Made by a program: the position numbers and the translations under genes. Shown one piece after another: positions 10,232 to 18,762 of a DNA stretch of 64,000 nucleotides; the first letter of the stretch is position 1; every line of letters begins with the position of its first letter. Location of the stretch: contig CANLTE010000009.1 in assembly GCA_947493885.1 (NCBI GenBank), forward strand, positions 29,945 through 93,944. Reading direction: 5' to 3'. The stretch comes from an uncultured Maribacter sp. (GTDB lineage Bacteria > Bacteroidota > Bacteroidia > Flavobacteriales > Flavobacteriaceae). The notes under the pieces were generated by a model. The model did not search any database and was not told the origin of the DNA. It was given only the letters and a program-made list of their open reading frames with translations.

Positions 10232-11206
10232 TTATTTCAAAGCCTCTAAAATGGAACTTTCAAATAATTGACTTAGCGAAATACCTGCTTTTTCCGCCTG
10301 CTGAGGTAAAATACTTTCTGTGGTTAAACCTGGAGTGGTGTTCATTTCTAACATATAGGGTTCATCTCCAATGAAAATAAATTCGCTTCTGGAATATCCT
10401 TTCATTTTTAAAATCTCATAAGCCTTTTTTGCAACCTTAATAACATTTTCTTTTTGTTTCTTATTTAATCTTGCTGGAGTTATTTCCTGTGATTTACCTT
10501 TATATTTGGCCTCATAATCAAAAAAATCGTTTTCAGAAACAATTTCAGTTATTGGTAAAACTTTTGTTTCTCCCTGATAAGTAATAACCCCTACTGAAAC
10601 CTCAGTACCGTTTAAAAAAGACTCAATTATAATTTCATCGTCTTCTTCATAAGCTTTCTTAATTGCCGATGCTAAATCCTCTTTTTTATGAACTTTAGTT
10701 ATGCCGAAACTACTACCAGCCTTATTGGCTTTTACAAAACAAGGAAGCTTTACTTTATGTATAATTTCATCTTCGTTAATTTCATCACCTAAATTAAGAT
10801 AATACGAGGTTGCAGATTTAATTCCGTAAGGTTCTAAAACACTAAGAAGGTCTCTTTTATTAAAAGTGATTGCCGATTGGTAATAGTTGCACGAAGTTTG
10901 CGGAAGTTTTAAAAGTTCAAAATATGCTTGCATTAAACCATCCTCACCAGGTGAACCATGTATAGCATTAAAAACACAATCAAAGGTGATTATAGTGTTA
11001 TTAATATTAATAGAAAAGTCGTTTTTATTTACAGGAAATTCGTTGTTATTAGTATCTACATATACCCATTTTTCCTTTAAAATATGAATACGGTAAGCAT
11101 CAAATTTATCTTTATTCAAATATTCAAAAACCACATTTCCACTTTTCAATGATATTTTATATTCACTGGAGTAGCCTCCCATAATTATTGCTACTTTTTT
11201 TTTCAT
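10232..11206 (-). CDS. ddl: D-alanine--D-alanine ligase
   Basis: GGYSSEYKISLKSG, HGSPGEDG, YMLEMNTTPGLT. Confidence 0.96.
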   Translation of the reverse strand: MKKKVAIIMGGYSSEYKISLKSGNVVFEYLNKDKFDAYRIHILKEKWVYVDTNNNEFPVNKNDFSININNTIITFDCVFNAIHGSPGEDGLMQAYFELLKLPQTSCNYYQSAITFNKRDLLSVLEPYGIKSATSYYLNLGDEINEDEIIHKVKLPCFVKANKAGSSFGITKVHKKEDLASAIKKAYEEDDEIIIESFLNGTEVSVGVITYQGETKVLPITEIVSENDFFDYEAKYKGKSQEITPARLNKKQKENVIKVAKKAYEILKMKGYSRSEFIFIGDEPYMLEMNTTPGLTTESILPQQAEKAGISLSQLFESSILEALK

Positions 11207-11287
11207 GTAATCTAATTATTTGAATTTTTGAATAAATGTTTAACAAAGATCAATAATTCAAAGTAAAGAAAAAAGCATACGGTTTCC

Positions 11288-11295
11288 TATATTTG
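11288..11295 (+). promoter_or_regulatory. Bacteroidota-type -7 element (TATATTTG) upstream of the PASTA-protein gene
   Basis: TATATTTG fits TAnnTTTG; overlaps the TTG start called in the ORF track at 11293, so translation should start at 11314. Confidence 0.5.
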
Positions 11296-11313
11296 TCTGG
11301 TCAATTCAATTCA

Positions 11314-11901
11314 ATGAGAAATTTTTTCAACTTTTTAAGGAGTAAGTCGCTTTTAATTCAAATAGGTTTAGCGTTAGTATTTATTATAGTTTTAGTTTTT
11401 GTGATGCTTAATTGGTTAAAATCTACTACAAATCATGGAGAGTTTGTTGAAGTGCCTGATTTTTCAAAAATGTCTGTTGCAGAGATGAGGTCTACTATAG
11501 ACCAAGCTGGACTTAGATATGAAGTTTTAGATTCTGCAAACTACAATCCTGGTTATCCAAGATTTTCTATTCTGGATCAAAATCCTCCAGCTGGTAATAA
11601 GGTAAAGCAAAACAGGAAAATATATTTTACCGTAAACCCTTCTGGATATAAAAAAGTTACTGTTCCAAATATTATTCAGGTAACACAGCGGAATGCAACC
11701 TCCATGCTTAGAGCTGTTGGCTTAGAAGTAAAAAAAGTGACTTATATTAATGAGCTAGGGGAAGATATGGTGTACCGAATTCGGTATAAGGGTAAAGCTA
11801 TAAAACCTGGAATAAAGTTGCCAAAAACTTCTAAAATTGAATTAGTTTGTGGCAACGGAAAGCGATCTGGAGATTCTTCAGCTAATTCAGATTCACAATA
11901 A
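11314..11901 (+). CDS. PASTA-domain membrane protein
   Basis: TM helix then two or more PASTA-like repeats (VEVPDFSKMSVAEMRSTIDQAGL; VTVPNIIQVTQRNATSMLRAVGLEV). Confidence 0.9.
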   Translation: MRNFFNFLRSKSLLIQIGLALVFIIVLVFVMLNWLKSTTNHGEFVEVPDFSKMSVAEMRSTIDQAGLRYEVLDSANYNPGYPRFSILDQNPPAGNKVKQNRKIYFTVNPSGYKKVTVPNIIQVTQRNATSMLRAVGLEVKKVTYINELGEDMVYRIRYKGKAIKPGIKLPKTSKIELVCGNGKRSGDSSANSDSQ

Positions 11902-11904
11902 TTT

Positions 11905-12933
11905 ATGTTTCCTTTAGAAGAAGGTCCAGAGCCTAGCGATAATGAGCTTTACGAGCATCATAAAATAATAGCATCAAAAGGTCAAGAACCTTTACGTGTA
12001 GATAAATTTTTAATGAATTTTATTGAGAATGCTACCCGTAATAAAATACAGCAAGCAGCTAAAAACGGTAATATTGAAGTTAATGGGACAGTTGTAAAAC
12101 AGAATTATAAGGTAAAGGCAGATGATGAGGTAAGAGTACTTTTTGAACACCCTCCACATGAGTATTTGTTGGTTCCAGAAGATATTCCCTTAGATGTTGT
12201 TTATGAGGATGATGTATTATTGGTGGTTAATAAACCAGCAGGTATGGTAGTGCATCCAGGACACGGAAATTATTCTGGAACGCTAATTAATGCACTATTA
12301 CATCATACCAAAAATTTGCCTACAAATAGTAATGAGCGACCTGGTTTGGTGCATAGAATAGATAAAGATACCTCTGGTTTATTAGTAGTTGCTAAAACCG
12401 AAGAGGCAATGACGCATTTATCAAAGCAATTTTTTGATAAAACTTCTGAAAGAGAATATGTGGCCTTAGTTTGGGGTAATGTGGAAGCTGAAGAAGGAAC
12501 CATTGAAGGTCATGTGGGTCGTCATCCTAAAAACCGATTAGAAATGCATGTTTTTCCGGAAGGAGAGCAAGGTAAAGAGGCAGTTACACATTATAAAGTA
12601 ATAGAAAGGTTGGGATATGTTACGCTGGTTTCTTGTAAATTGGAGACAGGGAGAACACATCAAATTAGAGTGCATATGAAACATATTGGGCATACACTTT
12701 TTAATGATGAGCGTTATGGCGGCGAAAAAATATTAAAAGGAACAACTTTTACAAAGTATAAGCAATTTGTAGATAATGCTTTTAAAATTTTACCAAGACA
12801 GGCTTTACATGCAAAAACCTTAGGATTTGTTCATCCAGTGACAGGGGAAATAATGCGCTTTGATTCTGAAATACCTGAAGATATTGCTAGTTGTATTGCT
12901 AAATGGAAACAATACGCACAGCACAGCCAGTAG
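11905..12933 (+). CDS. rluD: RluD-family 23S rRNA pseudouridine synthase
   Basis: S4 domain followed by RPGLVHRIDKDTSGLLVVAKT and GRTHQIRVHM. Confidence 0.95.
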   Translation: MFPLEEGPEPSDNELYEHHKIIASKGQEPLRVDKFLMNFIENATRNKIQQAAKNGNIEVNGTVVKQNYKVKADDEVRVLFEHPPHEYLLVPEDIPLDVVYEDDVLLVVNKPAGMVVHPGHGNYSGTLINALLHHTKNLPTNSNERPGLVHRIDKDTSGLLVVAKTEEAMTHLSKQFFDKTSEREYVALVWGNVEAEEGTIEGHVGRHPKNRLEMHVFPEGEQGKEAVTHYKVIERLGYVTLVSCKLETGRTHQIRVHMKHIGHTLFNDERYGGEKILKGTTFTKYKQFVDNAFKILPRQALHAKTLGFVHPVTGEIMRFDSEIPEDIASCIAKWKQYAQHSQ

Positions 12934-13034
12934 TATAAGCTTTGTCAATTGTTATATTGAAAAGACCTTTTTATTTTGCTAGGATTTATTCCTAAACCTG
13001 TTTACTTTTAAATTGTCAATAAAAATTAAGTGAG

Positions 13035-13796
13035 ATGAAAATTGTAATTTCTCCAGCCAAATCTTTAGATTTTGATAGTGCTCTTCCTACATCAAAATAT
13101 ACACAAGCTAGCTTTTTAGCACAATCAGAAAAACTAAATAAAGTTCTGGTAAAGAAAAAGCCAAAGGCCTTATCAGATCTTATGGGAATTTCAGATAAGC
13201 TGGCGCAATTAAACTGGGAAAGAAATCAAAATTTCAACCTTCCTTTTACACCAGAAAATGCACGACCTGCGGTGTATGCTTTTAACGGTGACGTATATCA
13301 GGGTTTAGATGCCTATTCTATTAAAGATGAAAAGTTGGAGCAACTACAAGATTCCCTTCGAATTTTATCTGGTCTATATGGTATTTTAAAACCTTTAGAT
13401 TTAATTCAGCCATATCGCTTAGAAATGGGGACTCAACTTAAAATTGGGCGGAAGAAAAACTTATATGAGTTTTGGAAAAAAGAACTCACGGAGCACATGA
13501 ATAATGAGTTGGAAGAAGGAGAGCTTTTTGTGAACCTTGCGAGCAATGAGTATTTTGGAGCAATAGATGAAAAAAAACTAAAAACAGAAGTCATTACACC
13601 AATTTTTAAAGATTGGAAAAACGATAAACTAAAGGTAGTGAGCTTCTTTGCAAAAAAAGCAAGAGGTTCTATGGTGCGCTACATTGTGGATAACAATGCT
13701 AAAACTATTGAAGATATCAAAGGTTTTAATTTAGACGATTATCAATATAGTAAAGAGCATACCTTAAAGGAAAATCAACCTGTGTTTGTACGTTAA
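13035..13796 (+). CDS. yaaA: Peroxide stress protein YaaA
   Basis: [13 protein letters not shown]...[11 protein letters not shown]...LYGILKPLD...NLASNEYF. Confidence 0.96.
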   Translation: MKIVISPAKSLDFDSALPTSKYTQASFLAQSEKLNKVLVKKKPKALSDLMGISDKLAQLNWERNQNFNLPFTPENARPAVYAFNGDVYQGLDAYSIKDEKLEQLQDSLRILSGLYGILKPLDLIQPYRLEMGTQLKIGRKKNLYEFWKKELTEHMNNELEEGELFVNLASNEYFGAIDEKKLKTEVITPIFKDWKNDKLKVVSFFAKKARGSMVRYIVDNNAKTIEDIKGFNLDDYQYSKEHTLKENQPVFVR

Positions 13797-13811
13797 CAGT
13801 AATCAGCTACT

Positions 13812-14180
13812 ATGAAAAAGGTTTTTGCACTATCATTTCTTGTGTTGTTTTTTACCTTAAGTTGTACAGATCGTGATGACGAAGTAGGGCAAGCCAACAT
13901 ACGCATTAAAAATGTGAGTAATGTAACTTATGATAGTGTTCAAGTAGGTAGTAGCGAAAACGTGCATTCAAATGTTTCTGCAGGTGATTATTCAGATTAT
14001 ATAGCTTATGAAACGGCCTATAGATATGCGTATATAAAAATAGATATTGCAACGGAATCCTATGTTTTGCAGCCTATTGATTTTGTTGGAGAAACTCCTT
14101 TAGGTCCAGGCTTTTATACTTACGAATTAAATTATCTAGAAGGAACGGGTCAAGCTTCCTTAAACTTTGTTGTGGATTAA
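13812..14180 (+). CDS. Hypothetical lipoprotein
   Basis: Signal peptide with lipobox LSC at position 18; no recognised domain. Confidence 0.7.
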   Translation: MKKVFALSFLVLFFTLSCTDRDDEVGQANIRIKNVSNVTYDSVQVGSSENVHSNVSAGDYSDYIAYETAYRYAYIKIDIATESYVLQPIDFVGETPLGPGFYTYELNYLEGTGQASLNFVVD

Positions 14181-14250
14181 TTTTTTTGTCAGGCAACCAT
14201 ATTCTTTTTTAAAGCGTCTATCCTAATAACAATACTTATTTAGGATAGTT

Positions 14251-14664
14251 ATGTTGGAAAATCTACAAGTAAATGTAAAAATTAAACTGTCTGTCTTATG
14301 GTCCGCAGTTATGTTTTGCTATGTATATGGTGATTATTTTGAACTGTATACTCCAGACAAGGTTGAAGGTCTTTTAAAAGGGGTTAATATGCTAGATACG
14401 CCATTTAAATTGTTTTCTGCAGCTGTAGTTATGGCTATCCCAGCGTTTATGATTTTCTTATCCATATTACTAAAACCAAAAATTAGCAGATGGCTTAATA
14501 TTGTTTTCGGAACACTTTTTACGTTCATGATGCTGTACATCATTTATAGTTCTTTAACTTCTTGGTATGCGTTTTATGTGTTTTTGGCAGTTGTAGAAAG
14601 TTTTATCACCGCTTTAATTGTTTGGTACGCGGTTATGTGGCCAAAAGTAGTTCGCAAGCAATAG
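14251..14664 (+). CDS. Four-TM integral membrane protein (DUF6326-like)
   Basis: Four hydrophobic helices; KIKLSVLWSAVMFCYVYGDYF pattern. Confidence 0.65.
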   Translation: MLENLQVNVKIKLSVLWSAVMFCYVYGDYFELYTPDKVEGLLKGVNMLDTPFKLFSAAVVMAIPAFMIFLSILLKPKISRWLNIVFGTLFTFMMLYIIYSSLTSWYAFYVFLAVVESFITALIVWYAVMWPKVVRKQ

Positions 14665-14686
14665 TATAATTAAAATATCAAAAGCC

Positions 14687-15388
14687 ATGAAATCAATAAA
14701 TAAAACAGCCAGAATAGCAGGAGTACTTTATCTAGTATTGGTAGTATTCGGAATTTTAAATCTCCTGTATATCCCTTCAAAATTAATAGTTTGGGATGAT
14801 GAGACACAAACGTTACAGAATATTATAGATTCTGAAATGTTGTTTAGACTGGGTGTTGTATGTGGAGTTATAACTTTTTTATCGTTTATAGCACTTGTAT
14901 TGGTTTTGTATAAGCTGTTATATAAAGTAAATAAAAACCATGCGATATTTATGGCGGTTTTTGCGCTAGTAAGTGTGCCTATTTCATTTGTAAATATTTT
15001 AAGTAAATTTTCTGTACTCACATTAATAGAACACACTGGTTTATTACATGGTGGGGACTTGGAGTTAGAAAAGGAGGTTATGTTACAGCTTCATGCCTAC
15101 AATAACGGGATAGAGCTTTCTCAAATATTTTGGGGCTTGTGGTTGTTGCCCTTTGGCTATTTGGTGTTTAAATCTGAGTTTTTGCCTAAAATTTTAGGGA
15201 TATTTTTAATGTTAGGATGTTTTGGATACTTAATTACTTTTTTTGGGAATTTTTTATCCCCAGATTTTTATAAAACAACTTTTGCAACTATAGCGGGGTT
15301 ACCAGCTTCAATAGGAGAATTGGGTACATGTTTGTGGTTGATAATTATGGGTACCAGACCGTTAAAATTTAAAAAAATTCAACTGTAG
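14687..15388 (+). CDS. DUF4386-family membrane protein
   Basis: KTARIAGVLYLVLVVFGI...six TM pattern; GLWLLPFGYLVFKS. Confidence 0.8.
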   Translation: MKSINKTARIAGVLYLVLVVFGILNLLYIPSKLIVWDDETQTLQNIIDSEMLFRLGVVCGVITFLSFIALVLVLYKLLYKVNKNHAIFMAVFALVSVPISFVNILSKFSVLTLIEHTGLLHGGDLELEKEVMLQLHAYNNGIELSQIFWGLWLLPFGYLVFKSEFLPKILGIFLMLGCFGYLITFFGNFLSPDFYKTTFATIAGLPASIGELGTCLWLIIMGTRPLKFKKIQL

Positions 15389-15437
15389 TTAATTTAGCTT
15401 TTGTACTTTTCATAAGGCTTTGTAAAGAAGAATCTTA

Positions 15438-16148
15438 ATGGAAAAAGAAAAACCCAGATTAGCTAGGTTAACAGCAATATTAACACAATTACAATCTAAG
15501 CGAATTGTTACAGCAAGAGATATTGCTGAAAAACATGATGTAAGCATTAGAACTGTATATAGAGATATTCGTACGTTAGAAAAGTCTGGAATTCCTATTG
15601 TGACGGAAGAAGGTAAAGGGTATTCTATGATGGAGGGATATAAAATTCCACCTGTAATGTTTACCGAGGAGGAGGCAAATGCGTTAATTACTGCCGAGCA
15701 AATTATTAACCGCAATAAAGACAAATCGCTTACCAATTATTATTCCAGTGCTATTGAAAAAATTAAATCTGTTTTAAAATATTCTCAGAAAGATAAAACC
15801 GAATTATTGTCGGAGAGGCTTGTTGTAAGAGCTAATTTTGAAAATGTGCAAACAAGCGATTATCTCATTCAAATACAAATGGCAATAACAAGTTTTCAGG
15901 TTTTACATATAGATTATCACTCTTTAAAAAAAGTGGATACACAAAGAAAAATTGAGCCTTTTGCTTTGTTGCATACGCAAGAAAATTGGACACTTGTTGC
16001 TTTTTGTAGATTACGAAATGAATTTAGATTGTTTAGGTTAGATTGTATACAGAAATTAAAACAAACCCAAACCACTTTTGAACCCCATAATATAACACTT
16101 CAAGAGTTTTTTGAAGAAGAAAGAAAAAAATGGGAAACTTACCCCTGA
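15438..16148 (+). CDS. YafY-type HTH/WYL-domain transcriptional regulator
   Basis: N-terminal HTH (RIVTARDIAEKHDVSIRTVYRDIRTLEKSGIPI) and C-terminal WYL-like region. Confidence 0.9.
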   Translation: MEKEKPRLARLTAILTQLQSKRIVTARDIAEKHDVSIRTVYRDIRTLEKSGIPIVTEEGKGYSMMEGYKIPPVMFTEEEANALITAEQIINRNKDKSLTNYYSSAIEKIKSVLKYSQKDKTELLSERLVVRANFENVQTSDYLIQIQMAITSFQVLHIDYHSLKKVDTQRKIEPFALLHTQENWTLVAFCRLRNEFRLFRLDCIQKLKQTQTTFEPHNITLQEFFEEERKKWETYP

Positions 16149-16200
16149 CAACTAGTTGACATAAACCCAATATACATTTACCGTATCAAAAATTTAAAAT

Positions 16201-16659
16201 ATGGAAAAAGTAAGTATTACGCCTTTTAAGGTAATTGGGATTACCATTAGAACAACAAATGAAAATCAGCAAGGAGCCAAAGATATACCGGCCCTTTGGG
16301 ATAGGTTTATGTCTGAGAACATAGTAAGCAAAATTCCAAATAGATTAGAGGATGCTGTACTATCCATTTACACGAATTACGAAAGCGATTATACCAAACC
16401 TTATGACACAATTTTGGGGTGTAAAGTAAGTACGTTAGATGAAATCCCAGAAGGGATGATTGGCGCGTCATTTGATGGGGGAGAATATGAAAAATTTGTA
16501 TCCAAAGGAGATTTACATAAAAATGTAGTTTACGATACCTGGGTAGAGATTTGGAACACAGATTTGAATAGGGCTTATACTGCTGATTTTGAAGTGTACG
16601 GAGAAAAATCTATGGATGCTAAAAACGCTGAGGTTGATATTTTAATAGCAGTAAAGTAA
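16201..16659 (+). CDS. GyrI-like / AraC effector-binding-domain protein
   Basis: ITIRTTNENQQGAKDIPALWDRFM...YETDYTKPYD-like; YTADFEVYG. Confidence 0.8.
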   Translation: MEKVSITPFKVIGITIRTTNENQQGAKDIPALWDRFMSENIVSKIPNRLEDAVLSIYTNYESDYTKPYDTILGCKVSTLDEIPEGMIGASFDGGEYEKFVSKGDLHKNVVYDTWVEIWNTDLNRAYTADFEVYGEKSMDAKNAEVDILIAVK

Positions 16660-16684
16660 ATAAACTCTTTTAAAATCTAATGTT

Positions 16685-16722
16685 AAGGCTACGTTATGTT
16701 CGCATTGTGTAGCCTTTTTTCG
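16685..16722 (+). terminator. Rho-independent terminator
   Basis: AAGGCTAC...GTAGCCTTTTTT stem-loop with T run. Confidence 0.7.
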
Positions 16723-16750
16723 TTTGTAAGTTTTTGTATTCATCGTAATA

Positions 16751-17107
16751 TTGCAATTAATAAAAAATACACTGTTGGGATTAACAAAAAGTGAAATATA
16801 TACCGAAGAGCAGAATAGGTTAGCCAATATTGCTAAAGCCTTTGGTCACCCTGCAAGGGTGGCTATTTTACAACATTTGTTCAAAGTTAATGCGTGTGTT
16901 TGTGGAGATTTAGTCAATGAGATAGGTCTTTCGCAAGCTACAATATCGCAACACCTTAAAGAGCTTAAAAATTTAGGTTTATTAAAAGGTAATATTGAGG
17001 GTACAAGCATTTGCTACTGCATAGATATTGAAAATTGGCAAAATGTTTCGACGTATCTGCAAGTATTTTTAAATCAAAAACCAACCAATTTAGGAGAATG
17101 CTGTTAA
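16751..17107 (+). CDS. ArsR-family metalloregulator
   Basis: ArsR wHTH (AFGHPARVAILQHL; SQATISQHLKELKNLGL) with CVC and terminal CC; no ATG available, TTG start at 16751 or 16775. Confidence 0.9.
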   Translation: MQLIKNTLLGLTKSEIYTEEQNRLANIAKAFGHPARVAILQHLFKVNACVCGDLVNEIGLSQATISQHLKELKNLGLLKGNIEGTSICYCIDIENWQNVSTYLQVFLNQKPTNLGECC

Positions 17108-17141
17108 GGCATTTTAAGTACATATTACAAAAAAACATAGA

Positions 17142-17756
17142 ATGATATTTCCAGAATTAACACAATTTATTTCAAGTTTAACTTTTGATGCTATTTCCGA
17201 AGAACGTAAAAATACACTGCAACCTTTAGTGGATTTTATTCAAACAAAAGTGGATGCTAATAATGAGGTGCGATTAAATTTTATTTGTACGCATAATTCA
17301 CGTAGAAGTCATTTGTCACAAATTTGGGCGCAACTAATGGCTGCTCATTATAATATAAATAATGTGGTATGTTATTCCGGAGGTACAGAGGCAACAGCTA
17401 TGTTTCCAATGATAGGAAAAACGTTAGAAAATACCGGGTTTAAAATTACTGCTCTATCAGAAGGAAAAAATCCTGTTTACAGTGTAAAGTTTAGCGAAAA
17501 CAACCATGCTGCCATATGTTTCTCTAAAACCTATGATGATGCTTTTAACCCAGTATCTGAATTTGCAGCGATTATGACATGTTCAAGTGCCGATGCAGGT
17601 TGTCCATTTATTCCAGGAGCGGAAAAAAGAATTCCAATAACATTTGAAGACCCCAAAGCTTTTGATAATACACCACAACAGCAAGAAAAATATCATGAAC
17701 GGAGTGTACAAATTGCATCGGAGTTAAGTTATATATTTTCTAAAATAAAGGCATGA
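17142..17756 (+). CDS. Arsenate-reductase-like low-MW protein tyrosine phosphatase
   Basis: CX5R motif CTHNSRR; located between arsR and an aquaporin. Confidence 0.8.
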   Translation: MIFPELTQFISSLTFDAISEERKNTLQPLVDFIQTKVDANNEVRLNFICTHNSRRSHLSQIWAQLMAAHYNINNVVCYSGGTEATAMFPMIGKTLENTGFKITALSEGKNPVYSVKFSENNHAAICFSKTYDDAFNPVSEFAAIMTCSSADAGCPFIPGAEKRIPITFEDPKAFDNTPQQQEKYHERSVQIASELSYIFSKIKA

Positions 17757-18562
17757 ATGTAAAGGAGTACCTAGGGGAATTACTAGGCACGTTTATACTG
17801 GTCTTTGTTGGTTGCGGTTCTGTAGCAGTTACCGTTTTGTTTCAAACCTTTGGAAGTCTATTAGAAGTAGCTTTAATTTGGGGTGTAGGAGTAGCTATAG
17901 CTATTTACGCTACAAAAAATATATGTCCCGCACATTTAAACCCTGCTGTTAGCGTTGCCATGTGTTGGGCAAAAAAACTTTCCCTAAAAAAACTTCCAGG
18001 GTACATACTTAGTCAAACCGTTGGTGCATTTCTAGCTGGTTTTTTATTGTATGCTATTTTTAAAGGAGATATTGCTGGTTATGAGCAGGCCAATGGCATA
18101 ATACGCGGTAGTTTAGCATCACAAGAAACAGCTATGATGTTTGGTGAATTTTTTCCTAATTCTGGCTATAAAGATACCTTAAAGGTATCAGTGCTTCTGG
18201 CTTGCATAATGGAGCTTTTAGGTACTTTTACACTAGTTTTTTCGATTTTTAAATTGACGGAAACTAAATTGAAAATAGGAAAATGGGCGCCAGTTTTTAT
18301 TGGATTAACGGTTACGTTAATAATATGTGTAGTTGCTCCATACACGCAAGCAGGATTAAACCCTGCTAGAGATTTTGGACCAAGAGTATTGGCGTATTTT
18401 GCTGGTTGGAATTTAGCTGCTTTTCCGCAAGTTTCATTTAGCTTTTTTACGGTGTATATAATTTCTCCCATTGTAGGAGGTATTGCCGCCTTTTATGTGC
18501 ATAGCTTTTCCAAAGCTTCTTTTTTTAAACAGAAAAACAAAGTGCTAAAATCTAAAATTTAG
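17753..18562 (+). CDS. MIP-family aquaporin/aquaglyceroporin (AqpS-like by context)
   Basis: Two NPA boxes (HLNPAVS, GLNPARDFGPR), six TM segments; 4-bp overlap with upstream phosphatase. Confidence 0.92.
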   Translation: MNVKEYLGELLGTFILVFVGCGSVAVTVLFQTFGSLLEVALIWGVGVAIAIYATKNICPAHLNPAVSVAMCWAKKLSLKKLPGYILSQTVGAFLAGFLLYAIFKGDIAGYEQANGIIRGSLASQETAMMFGEFFPNSGYKDTLKVSVLLACIMELLGTFTLVFSIFKLTETKLKIGKWAPVFIGLTVTLIICVVAPYTQAGLNPARDFGPRVLAYFAGWNLAAFPQVSFSFFTVYIISPIVGGIAAFYVHSFSKASFFKQKNKVLKSKI

Positions 18563-18762
18563 TTGGTGAACTAGTTTTCAGGATTTTAGTGAAAATCTGT
18601 TAAGCGTAACTTGTTAGTTTTATTGGCTAGTAATGTTATTTTGTTTTTTGAGCCGTAGCAGGCGCTACAGTTTTATTATTATACCGATATTTGCCCGGGA
18701 ATTTGTACTTTACCTTTGGTACAATTCAAAACAGACAATTTAAAGGTTGAAACTAGAAGAAT

